Assembly: GCA_022843855.1 (NCBI GenBank)
Contig: JALHMV010000008.1
Coordinates: forward strand, 1 to 34,498
DNA length: 34,498 bases
Direction of reading: 5' to 3'
DNA from: Patescibacteria group bacterium
GTDB taxonomy: Bacteria > Patescibacteriota > UBA1384 > 2-12-FULL-50-11
Part shown: positions 1-7,632 of the stretch, in pieces
Position numbering within the stretch: position 1 is the first letter of the stretch
Layout: each line of letters opens with the position of its first letter
Program-made: the position numbers and the translations under genes
The notes under the pieces: generated by a model
What the model was told of the DNA's origin: nothing
The model's database searches: none
What the model saw: the letters and a program-made list of their open reading frames with translations, nothing else

Positions 1-406
1 TACAATGGTTTACAAAAGTATAGGACAGTCCCACAGATCGTCTTTTCGCTTGTTGGACTAAATGTTGGACTATTCAGGCTCAATTCTGGCTTATTCTTTG
101 TTTCGCGACCTCCCGTTCGGGTTCACTGATTTTACGCCCCGTACTTCGACATCCACCGATAATCCGTTCCATCGCGGATCTCTTGTTTGGGCATGTCCCC
201 CTAAGCATTCAACGCTTCCTAGCGCCACCTCGATGACCGCGATCACCTATTCCCGCCGAATCTCTACTCATCCCTTATCGTCAGACCATGACCTCGAAGA
301 GTTCCAGTTTTCAATTGTGCATAGCTAAGGGACGATAACGCTCCAAACCTCATCTGTGTTGTATTTTGTGATTTTCCATCTATAATTGGGACGTTCCTAT
401 CCAAAT
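1..406. other. Left terminal non-coding region of the element
   Basis: No convincing gene is seen here. The 88-aa plus-strand frame at 62-328 starts inside a repeated sequence, has no ribosome binding site and no recognisable domain, so I do not call it. The only clear structure is the pair of TGTTGGACT units at 51-71, which also occurs beside the integrase at the other end. The region therefore probably includes the left arm of the element's attachment site; the rest holds nothing I can name. Confidence 0.5.
50..71. repeat. Left copy of 22-bp terminal repeat (two TGTTGGACT units)
   Basis: Two TGTTGGACT units start at 51 and 63, a 12-bp period with an AAA spacer. All 22 bases from 50 to 71 recur exactly at 34216-34237, about 34.1 kb away and just upstream of the integrase gene. 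Short directly repeated sites on both sides of an attachment core are typical arm-type binding sites of tyrosine integrases. That role is inferred from position; the repeat itself is read directly. Confidence 0.7.
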
Positions 407-2044
407 ATGAAGTTTGCAGGCAGATTTCTCCTTTCAGTAGCTTTTGGCCTCAGTTGTTCTTCTTTTCTGGTTGGTCAGCAACCGAAGCGAGTTCTTTGGA
501 CGGAAGAGAATTCATGCAGATCGATGGGGTTCACCACTGAAGAGCAGTCCGAACTGAACGCCTCCTGCGATCACTGGGTCGCGAATGACGGGACAATACA
601 GATTATCCAGATCGGCGAATTGGCGGTAACTGTCATAATTGGCGATGATGGCGATTACATTCTTGCGGATACATACATCACGAACAAATCGGATCAGAGA
701 ATATTGGCCGATCCTTATCAGTCGATACTTTTCGCATGGAAAACCGCTGATTTTTCTGGAACTGCCGAGCGACTCGTACCGATCTCGGGTCAAGAGATTA
801 CCAGCAAACTCAAACGCCGGGCTAGATGGATCAACGTCCTCGATGCCGTGCTATCGAGTTTTGCTAGAAATACGACAACGATTCAGTCAAATACTTCTGG
901 CAGTATAGACCTGAACGGATTGGGATCTGGGGGATTTTTCACCGCGTCCGGTTCATATTCTGGCACCACCACTACGACCATTAGCACCCCGGATCTGCTA
1001 GCTCGAATTCAGTCCGATGCGAGGATTAGAGCCCGCGATGAAAACGCGGCTAACAAGAGTAATTACTACGTTTCTAATGCAATGAAAGCCAATACGGTCT
1101 TCGCAAAGGAATCCGTAAGCGGGCTGATATACTTCAAGAGAAAAAAGGCTCCAGCCGCCGTCTTCACGATCCGCATCGGTGACATTCTTTTTGATTTTCC
1201 ATCACCTCGTCCGACCGCGTCCGGTGTGGCCGCTCGGCGACCGACCGTTCCAATTCCAGTTCCTGAGGTGGGTTTTCTGTCGGGCACCCAGAAAAGCCGT
1301 CCACCTGGTGCCCAGCCCCTTGGCCCTCCCCCCATCGCTGGAAGTTCTGCGTCAACGGCCTCGCCGGGCGAGACACGAACGTCACCCAGCGGTATCGAGA
1401 TGGTCTGGGTCCCCAGCGGCAAGTTTACAATGGGTTCAAGCGACGGGGATAGATCCGAACGCCCAACACGCGAAGTGACGATTACAGAAGGCTTCTGGAT
1501 GGGCAAGTACGAAGTCACTCAGATACAGTGGTTTACCGCGATAGGACTCAATCCTAGCGGCTTCAGTAAATGCGGTGGAAACTGCCCGGTTGAGAACGTG
1601 TCCTGGGAAGACGCTCAGCGATTCATCTCGAAGCTGAACGCCAACAACGACGGGTTTATTTACCGACTTCCGACCGAAGCTGAGTGGGAATACGCCGCTA
1701 ATGCGGGTGCTGCCAACACGTCGTTTGGGAATCTTAAGGACTCGGCATGGTACAACCAAAACTCCGATGGTCGAACACGCCCTGTTGGAACAAAGTTGCC
1801 AAACGCTTTCGGTCTATTTGATATGAGCGGCAACGTCTGGGAATGGTGTGAAGACTGGTATAACGAAAAGCCACCAACTCCCCTAACCGATCCGAAAGGC
1901 CCAACTCAAGGAAAGGAACGTGCACTTCGCGGTGGTGCGTACAACTACGAATCCCGGTTCTTACGCTCATCCTATCGCGGACGCCTCTCTCCAACGACTA
2001 AACACAAGCACGTAGGTCTTCGTTTGGTCGCGAAGACTAGATAG
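407..2044 (+). CDS. Secreted protein with C-terminal SUMF1/FGE-like domain
   Basis: The product is 545 aa from the ATG at 407; the ORF track's TTG start adds seven residues in front of an obvious signal peptide (MKFAGRFLLSVAFGL, probable cleavage near LVG/QQ). Residues about 30-265 form an extracytoplasmic region I do not recognise, rich in Gly/Ser/Thr around 160-195. A Pro/Ser-rich linker (about 266-325) leads to a formylglycine-generating-enzyme-like domain (about 328-545) with the typical MVWVPSGKFTMGS, YEVT, RLPTEAEWEYA, NVWEWCEDW and RGG segments. The C-terminal segment that carries the two catalytic cysteines in true FGE reads RGGAYNYESRFLRSSYRGR and has none, so sulfatase activation is unlikely. 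The fold is often reused for binding or in other enzymes. The gene stands alone, convergent with the next one. Fold confident, function unknown. Confidence 0.85.
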   Translation: MKFAGRFLLSVAFGLSCSSFLVGQQPKRVLWTEENSCRSMGFTTEEQSELNASCDHWVANDGTIQIIQIGELAVTVIIGDDGDYILADTYITNKSDQRILADPYQSILFAWKTADFSGTAERLVPISGQEITSKLKRRARWINVLDAVLSSFARNTTTIQSNTSGSIDLNGLGSGGFFTASGSYSGTTTTTISTPDLLARIQSDARIRARDENAANKSNYYVSNAMKANTVFAKESVSGLIYFKRKKAPAAVFTIRIGDILFDFPSPRPTASGVAARRPTVPIPVPEVGFLSGTQKSRPPGAQPLGPPPIAGSSASTASPGETRTSPSGIEMVWVPSGKFTMGSSDGDRSERPTREVTITEGFWMGKYEVTQIQWFTAIGLNPSGFSKCGGNCPVENVSWEDAQRFISKLNANNDGFIYRLPTEAEWEYAANAGAANTSFGNLKDSAWYNQNSDGRTRPVGTKLPNAFGLFDMSGNVWEWCEDWYNEKPPTPLTDPKGPTQGKERALRGGAYNYESRFLRSSYRGRLSPTTKHKHVGLRLVAKTR

Positions 2045-2172
2045 CTCCGTGATCCTTCGATTTGAGTAACGTTTACCGTGGTCGGGTCTTTTCGTCTAGA
2101 GATTTGAAATTATCAATCGCGGTAACTTTTACGACCCGAGCAAAGTCGACCACCTGGTTTCAGGTTGCCCGA

Positions 2173-2940
2173 CTAGTTGCACGATAATTTGCTCGCCGCG
2201 ACGAAAAACGTTTTTCCGCCGACGACGACTTCGGTCCAACGCATTCGACCTAATCCAGCTACGCCGCCGGTCTTGTAAACTGTAGATCCGACCGGTAAGG
2301 AACTCGCCATTGTTTCAGGATTCTCGTCGCAGTTAATTTCATCACAATAGCGTCGAAGGTTTACAGTGCCGTTTCGCCCGTTTACAACACGACATTCTGC
2401 CCGACGTGCGACGTTCATGGCATTCGCTAATGCGCTGTTATACGGACTGGGCGGTGGCTCAATGCTCTTCGGCTTTGGCGTTTCTGGTGGTGGCGGAGGC
2501 GGCGTAAATTCTTTGGTCGTTACTTCTTTCTTCGCAGGCGTTGGCGTGACTGTGATGTATACGTATTCTTTTACTGGCTCTGGTGTTTTCTGCGGTTGCG
2601 GCGGATCAAATAGCCCAAGCATCACGGCTCCCGCAATGCCTAACATGGCAAAAAGTGCGACTGCGATCAAACTACCGAACGAAGCAGCGGCAACCGTTCC
2701 TCCGATCCACTTTGCGAATGTAGAAAAGCGTGAAGGTGGTAAGGCAGTTGCGAAGCTAACCGTGTGAGACGTTTCTGCGACAGGCTTTCGGACGACGGTT
2801 TCGAACTCTTGATCGTTCGGCTTTTGCCCGATGTTAGGTATGACGAAGTCGTCTCCATAAACGACCAGCCGTTCGCCGCAATTTGTGCAAAAGACCATGT
2901 CGTCAGGGACGTTATTGTCACACTTGTAGCAGTGAATCAT
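2173..2940 (-). CDS. Zinc-ribbon membrane protein with Pro-rich stalk and SH3-like C-terminus
   Basis: The product is 255 aa from the ATG at 2940; the track's TTG start at 2958 is less likely because a GGAG/GAG stretch lies just before the ATG. The N-terminus is a zinc ribbon with two CxxC pairs (Cys4/7 and Cys18/21). Residues about 78-110 form one membrane segment. A proline-rich stretch with a PPPPPP run follows, then a C-terminal domain (about 180-255) that looks SH3b-like, with a WTEVVVGGKTFFV ending. The ribbon is likely cytoplasmic and the SH3-like part extracytoplasmic, by the usual topology of such proteins. It is the last gene on the minus strand after the DUF499 ATPase, about 66 bp downstream, so it may be the tail of the defence operon or an unrelated neighbour. 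Specific function unknown. Confidence 0.75.
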   Translation of the reverse strand: MIHCYKCDNNVPDDMVFCTNCGERLVVYGDDFVIPNIGQKPNDQEFETVVRKPVAETSHTVSFATALPPSRFSTFAKWIGGTVAAASFGSLIAVALFAMLGIAGAVMLGLFDPPQPQKTPEPVKEYVYITVTPTPAKKEVTTKEFTPPPPPPETPKPKSIEPPPSPYNSALANAMNVARRAECRVVNGRNGTVNLRRYCDEINCDENPETMASSLPVGSTVYKTGGVAGLGRMRWTEVVVGGKTFFVAASKLSCN

Positions 2941-3006
2941 CTTCTCAAGCAACTCCAATGATTTCGCCGGAAATTACTCCTCGCTGGTACCTGAATCCGT
3001 CTTGCC

Positions 3007-6000
3007 CTATTCCGATTCGAACCCGTGGTTTGAAAATTTAAGGGTTCGACTATTTTCAGTTACAGTCCTGACAAGGCTCTCTGGAGCCCCGGACGGGATT
3101 TCAGCTTCTATTTCCAGCGTAACCTTGACGGTCGCATTTACGATCCCCGACAGATGCGCGACGACTTCGTCCGCGATCTGGCTGGCGTCGCGTCCGACTC
3201 GCGTCGGATCAAGGGAAACGGTTCCAAAAAACCGTTTTGGCAAAGTTGCCCCCGGAGCGGAAGATGTTCCGGCCCCCGCAGGATCGGGCGGAAGCGGCGG
3301 GGCGTCGTTTCCATTATCTTGCTGACCAGCCGAATTATGAATTCCAATCAGGGATTTTTCTGATTCGATCTGAGCAATAGCTGCATCTGGATGAACCAAG
3401 TGTCCTGGACCATCAGCATCGACGAGATGGATGTTGGCTCCATGCTGCATTCCTCGAAACCGGCTATTCTGCTCATCGTGGCCCTCAGCAAAAGCGAACG
3501 TTTCGACTCCCCAACTCAACAAACTTACCCCGTGTTTTACCGCCCCTAGCAGTACTGCTGGCTCGCTCAGACGTGGCAAATACAGGTATCGAGCAAAGTC
3601 CTCAACAAGCTGCCGGATCTCCACGCTCTGCCCTCTCCACAGCGGTATCCTGTCTAGTTCCATTCGCAGGCGGGTTCCTCCGAAGCTCGTCAAAAGCATC
3701 TCCTCGCTTTTCAGCTTCTTGCTCGCTCGAACGGCGAGGGCGTCGGTACCAGTCAGTCGAAGAGCCTTCCATTCGACCGCATCGGTCGGTTTTATTTGTG
3801 AAGGAGCTAACAGCCACTGGTAAGTTTCAGGTATGCGGGCATTCACAGTTGCGTCAGCCGACCGCATCTGATTCTCCGCTTGGGTGACCTGATGCGGATC
3901 AAGGTTAAGATCAGTCTTTTCCCGCAGGATCGACTCCCAGGCTAAATATGAGCGAATCGCCTCGTCGAGGTCCTGTAGACGTGTACGATCAGGAGCTAAA
4001 AACACCAGTGTGTTTCGATAAAGCCTGGGCGAATTGCCCCGCGATTCTAGTATCAGCCGAGCTGCTGACTCGGCCGGACTGTTCGAATCCTTCGAATAGT
4101 AGTGCTCAAGCCCAAGAACAACCAACCGAGCATCGAGATCATCTGGAACGTCATTGCTAGAGGCGGGCAGAGCATGGATACGCCGAAACTCGCCGCGTTC
4201 AGCCATGTTTGCCCGAATGCGCTTGTCGATCTCCATCGACGTCTTATCGGGATTATGTTTGAGCTGTTCGCGACGGTCTTCGGCCAACTTGGTCACCGTT
4301 GGTTGGGTCGAATACCAATATCGGTTACCGTCCTGATAGAGATAAGTCGCGGCACCTGCCAGCCTGCGCAGAGCGTCACCAAACAGATTTGGCGATTCAC
4401 CTGGCAACACGCACCCGAGTTTTATTCGTCGATCTTCAATTCCGCGGTGCGCCGCCGAAGACGTTGGCGCCGAACCGAGGTAAACCGTGCGGGCGACTCT
4501 ACGACACGCCTGTATCTTCCCTAGATTCGTGATTTCTCCATCGATTTTCATTGGCAGCGAGTTTGGTCCGTCAACATCTTTATCTATGATCGGAACCCAC
4601 TCATCGGAAAGATATCGGGTAAGTTCAAACTGAACCCGTCGGTCGTCGATGGGGATCAGCGATGGCAAAATAATTGGGTTCTTGTCGCCCTTTTCCCAAA
4701 GCGTATGTATGACTGCGGCCATCAGACGTAGCACGCCACGAGTTCGCTGGAATTTAACCAGCGTTGACCAGTCGGTGTACAGTCGGTCAAATATCTCCGG
4801 GTGGATCGGATATGCGGCCTTTATTCGCTTTTCATAATCCGACTCGCGGCACTCTGGCGGAAATTCCTGATGCTGCTGCCGATAGAGTTCCGCCAGCGCT
4901 CGAGCAGTCACGTCACGATGCTTATATTGATCGGCAGACATCGGCTCGAATAATCGGCGCCTAACTATCTCGAAGCCTTCCTCAGCACTGGCTGGCCGCC
5001 ATGATGATTCTACGCGGCCTACAACGTTACGCAGCCGATCAAGGGCTTCGCGTCCGCGTACTCCGCCAACCTCCACATCGTCCGCCCGAGTATGCGGCGA
5101 ACCAGAAGTGTCCGACGCAGGAAGTGAGATGACGATCAAGCAATTCCCGGCCAATTTCGCAGATTCGGTGAGCGCTTGAGCGAAGGTAAATTGTGTCTCA
5201 AAACCACCCGCCGGCAGATCGCTCTGATCGTGAAGCTGTCGCGCATACGCAACCCATTCATCGATGAGGATCAGGCAAGGGCCATATTCAACGAAAAGCT
5301 CGCGGAGTTTATCTCCCGGGTTGGTCGAATTTCGGTCATCTTCCGCTACCTTAGCGAACGCTTCTTTACCGCCGAGCTGGTACGCAAGTTCACCCCAGAG
5401 AGTCCGAACCTCCGTTCCGTCTGCCTTTACAGCGACACTTCCCGGCGGGATCTTGTTTCCCACGAGGACGACCCGATTAGCCTTCGGCACCTTATCCACC
5501 GACGCTTTTTTGATGATCTCGTCCACGCCCGCGAGTTCGCTTGCAGTCGCCCCAGAGAACAAATGAAAGAGTGCGAGCATCGAGTGCGTCTTGCCGCCGC
5601 CAAAGTTCGTCTGAAGCTGTACAACGGGATCGCCGCCTTTTCCTGAAAGCCGCTCGACCGCTCCTTCGAGGAGTCGTCCGAGGCTTTCAGTCAGAAAGGT
5701 CCGCTTAAAAAATTCAACTGGATTGCGATACTCGTCAGAGCCTTCTCCGAGGTGAACCTGCCAGAGGTCGGCCGCAAATTCCGCCTGCTGATAGTTTCCG
5801 CTCGCCACATCTCTGTGGGGCGTTGCGATCTCAGTCCAGGGCTTTAGTGTGCTCGCGGCGGCTGCCTCGATAAGCGAACCGCCAGCCTTGCGTTTCTCAC
5901 CCCGAACCTGCTCCTCCATGATCAGGCGCCGGAGTTCCATTTTGATCTTACGAACCTCGTCGGCCTCGGGTGCTGAGACGGCCGCGAGTAACCGCTCCGT

Positions 6001-6345
6001 AGAGTCGAGAGCACGATCCGCGTCGTCGCCCGAAAAAGCCTCTTGATGTGCCCATTTGTTCCGGTGGTTACGCAGCTCTGAGACTAGTCCCCGTTCCGCG
6101 TAGCCGAGAGTTGCGGCGAAGATATGGTTCCACGTATCCCACATCATCTTCAGCAAGGCCGCAACATCCCATTCGGACGGAGGTTTGTTCCCGATCTTCG
6201 GATCTGCCATAAACGGAGCGAGGATATCCGCCGTCACGCGGCCTCGCTCGATCGCAGACTGGACCTCACGGTCTACAAACGGCCCAAGTCCTGACTTGAG
6301 CAGCTCCATCGCCTTTCCAACACGTTCGTAATTTGAAATTGCCAT
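3007..6345 (-). CDS. HEPN (Swt1-type)-DUF499 ATPase, defence-associated
   Basis: The product is 1112 aa. Residues 1-120 resemble the Swt1-type HEPN domain and contain RNKWAH (95-100), which fits the RX4H motif of HEPN ribonucleases. From about 155 the DUF499 ATPase region follows, with Walker A NFGGGKTH (247-254) and Walker B CLILIDEW (357-364). The C-terminal 70 residues, after a Pro/Ala-rich linker near 1040, may bind DNA or a partner. DUF499 ATPases are typically found with DUF1156 methylases in defence islands, and that partner lies two genes upstream in transcription order. In this role it would be an ATP-driven sensor or mover, with the HEPN domain a candidate RNA-cutting effector; both are inference. 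It starts with ATG, 17 bp after the small 104-aa gene, in the same operon. Confidence 0.88.
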   Translation of the reverse strand: MAISNYERVGKAMELLKSGLGPFVDREVQSAIERGRVTADILAPFMADPKIGNKPPSEWDVAALLKMMWDTWNHIFAATLGYAERGLVSELRNHRNKWAHQEAFSGDDADRALDSTERLLAAVSAPEADEVRKIKMELRRLIMEEQVRGEKRKAGGSLIEAAAASTLKPWTEIATPHRDVASGNYQQAEFAADLWQVHLGEGSDEYRNPVEFFKRTFLTESLGRLLEGAVERLSGKGGDPVVQLQTNFGGGKTHSMLALFHLFSGATASELAGVDEIIKKASVDKVPKANRVVLVGNKIPPGSVAVKADGTEVRTLWGELAYQLGGKEAFAKVAEDDRNSTNPGDKLRELFVEYGPCLILIDEWVAYARQLHDQSDLPAGGFETQFTFAQALTESAKLAGNCLIVISLPASDTSGSPHTRADDVEVGGVRGREALDRLRNVVGRVESSWRPASAEEGFEIVRRRLFEPMSADQYKHRDVTARALAELYRQQHQEFPPECRESDYEKRIKAAYPIHPEIFDRLYTDWSTLVKFQRTRGVLRLMAAVIHTLWEKGDKNPIILPSLIPIDDRRVQFELTRYLSDEWVPIIDKDVDGPNSLPMKIDGEITNLGKIQACRRVARTVYLGSAPTSSAAHRGIEDRRIKLGCVLPGESPNLFGDALRRLAGAATYLYQDGNRYWYSTQPTVTKLAEDRREQLKHNPDKTSMEIDKRIRANMAERGEFRRIHALPASSNDVPDDLDARLVVLGLEHYYSKDSNSPAESAARLILESRGNSPRLYRNTLVFLAPDRTRLQDLDEAIRSYLAWESILREKTDLNLDPHQVTQAENQMRSADATVNARIPETYQWLLAPSQIKPTDAVEWKALRLTGTDALAVRASKKLKSEEMLLTSFGGTRLRMELDRIPLWRGQSVEIRQLVEDFARYLYLPRLSEPAVLLGAVKHGVSLLSWGVETFAFAEGHDEQNSRFRGMQHGANIHLVDADGPGHLVHPDAAIAQIESEKSLIGIHNSAGQQDNGNDAPPLPPDPAGAGTSSAPGATLPKRFFGTVSLDPTRVGRDASQIADEVVAHLSGIVNATVKVTLEIEAEIPSGAPESLVRTVTENSRTLKFSNHGFESE

Positions 6346-6362
6346 ACTGAAGTTAGAAGGTC

Positions 6363-6677
6363 TTAGCCTCGTTGTGGGTAGATGTGATAGCGAAATTCAC
6401 CCATCTTTTCGATAACGACTTTATCGCCCGCTTTCAGGTCGTGGCGCTTGAAGAATTTTCCAACCCACGCTCGCTTGCGAAACATCTTCTTGTCCCCCGC
6501 AATATCGGTTTCTACGGGTTCGTCAAATCCGATATGAAGTTCCAGAACACTGGGAGCGGCCGCCGTTTTTGAAGTACCGCCGATCGCGGATGAAGGAAAG
6601 ATCTCCATCACTGAAGCAAGATTGAGGGAATCATTCCGAATGTTCCCGTCTGTGACCTCGATAATTCCGACGTTCAT
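6363..6677 (-). CDS. Small basic protein, possible DNA-binding pseudobarrel (B3-like)
   Basis: The product is 104 aa, ATG start. No family is certain. The C-terminal half reads RAWVGKFFKRHDLKAGDKVVI followed by RYHIYP, a pattern of alternating strands with a GD turn that resembles the B3/EcoRII-N type DNA-binding pseudobarrel sometimes fused to or encoded beside restriction and methylation enzymes. The N-terminal half (NVGIIEVTDGNIRNDSLNL) is acidic and strand-rich. It lies 17 bp upstream of the DUF499 gene and 48 bp downstream of the 299-aa gene, inside the operon, so a role as specificity or adaptor subunit is plausible but inferred. Confidence 0.7.
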   Translation of the reverse strand: MNVGIIEVTDGNIRNDSLNLASVMEIFPSSAIGGTSKTAAAPSVLELHIGFDEPVETDIAGDKKMFRKRAWVGKFFKRHDLKAGDKVVIEKMGEFRYHIYPQRG

Positions 6678-6725
6678 AAACTTAGCTCACTTATTTCTTA
6701 TGCAGCACTAATGCGGTCCCCTGCG

Positions 6726-7625
6726 TCACCGCCCTAATAATTCGTCTATTTCAGCATAACGAGCCGCTGAGATCGACATAAGATATTCCTGCTCGTCGGT
6801 CTCATCTTCGATCTCGAGAATTTCAGCCATTCCACCGAGCTTTGATATTTTGTCGAGTAATCCGATATGAAGGATCTCGGTAGCCGGAACATACTCAAGA
6901 AACTCCTCGGAAGTGATTCGGGTCTTGTACTTTGCATCCTCATCGCCCTCTATCTCCTCAGCATCGACCGATAACGAGAGAAAATAGCGTCCATCCACGG
7001 ATTCCAACACCCAAAGCCGGACTATGTCCTTATCGACATCATTAAGCGAGTGCTCAAAACACACCTCTATCCTATTGTCTAGATTTGTGATCTCGCTGTT
7101 GTCTGGCCGCCTTAGGAGGATCAGGTCAATCATAGGCAATTCGGATTCAGTAGATTTATATATCGGCTCCTCCTGAGAATTATACTCAGCAAATTCAACT
7201 GCTTCGGCTTCACTAAGCTCGTAGCCAAAATATGCGATCCGCGGCACGGTCGTTTCTATTATTTGTCCCATTTCCCTTTCGAGGTTCCAGGAGTGCTGCC
7301 TCCATACGCCATCCTCAGACAGAGCGAAGCCCGTCATTATGATATAGCCGTGCATCTTAAAATTCGCCGCCGAGTTCGCGTGGCACTGGCCGTGATGCCG
7401 AGCATCGACGAGCCGCGAATCCTCGCCGCTCAAATATATCCCGCGTATCAAGATCTTCTCCCGATCCAGAACGGATCCCAGTACCACGACGGCCTCGCCT
7501 CCATGACGCAGGATATGTTGCTTCAGCTCCTCAGTTTCTGTGTCCATATGTGTCGAGTCGGCAGTAAATCCACGCTTAGCGAGAGAAGCCCTCCGAATTG
7601 GGTCCATTGGTTCTTGTGTAGTCAT
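6726..7625 (-). CDS. Uncharacterised protein with putative Cys-His active site
   Basis: The product is 299 aa and I do not recognise a named family. Residues about 70-140 contain a striking block: HGQCHANSAANF (Cys81, Asn84), then DGVWRQHSWNL (His111) and QIIETTVPRIAYFG (Glu124). A Cys near a helix start, a His before a Trp and a following acidic residue are how papain- or transglutaminase-fold enzymes place their catalytic residues, so a hydrolase or transferase is possible. Residues about 165-299 are acidic and look like a separate helical and strand-rich domain. Its ATG lies 7 bp after the methylase stop with no Shine-Dalgarno sequence, so it is probably translationally coupled to the DUF1156 methylase. 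It sits between that gene and the DUF499 gene. Function unknown; the Cys-His idea is inference from motif spacing. Confidence 0.75.
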   Translation of the reverse strand: MTTQEPMDPIRRASLAKRGFTADSTHMDTETEELKQHILRHGGEAVVVLGSVLDREKILIRGIYLSGEDSRLVDARHHGQCHANSAANFKMHGYIIMTGFALSEDGVWRQHSWNLEREMGQIIETTVPRIAYFGYELSEAEAVEFAEYNSQEEPIYKSTESELPMIDLILLRRPDNSEITNLDNRIEVCFEHSLNDVDKDIVRLWVLESVDGRYFLSLSVDAEEIEGDEDAKYKTRITSEEFLEYVPATEILHIGLLDKISKLGGMAEILEIEDETDEQEYLMSISAARYAEIDELLGR

Positions 7626-7632
7626 ATGTTAT

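Noticed and set aside
62-328. 88-aa plus-strand ORF at the left end
   Set aside because: Its ATG lies inside the terminal repeat, there is no ribosome binding site, and the protein has no domain-like pattern.
1066-1518. 150-aa minus-strand ORF inside the SUMF1-like gene
   Set aside because: It is a shadow of the linker and domain start of the real plus-strand gene and has no start signals or family pattern.
2082-2165. Possible terminators between the convergent genes (TCGGGTC/GACCCGA and ACCTG-GTTT-CAGGT)
   Set aside because: The first pair has a loop of about 40 nt, and neither hairpin is followed by a T-run in either direction.
2366-2767. 133-aa plus-strand ORF rich in Gly/Val opposite the zinc-ribbon protein
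   Set aside because: The glycine run is the antisense of the proline-rich stalk of the real minus-strand gene.
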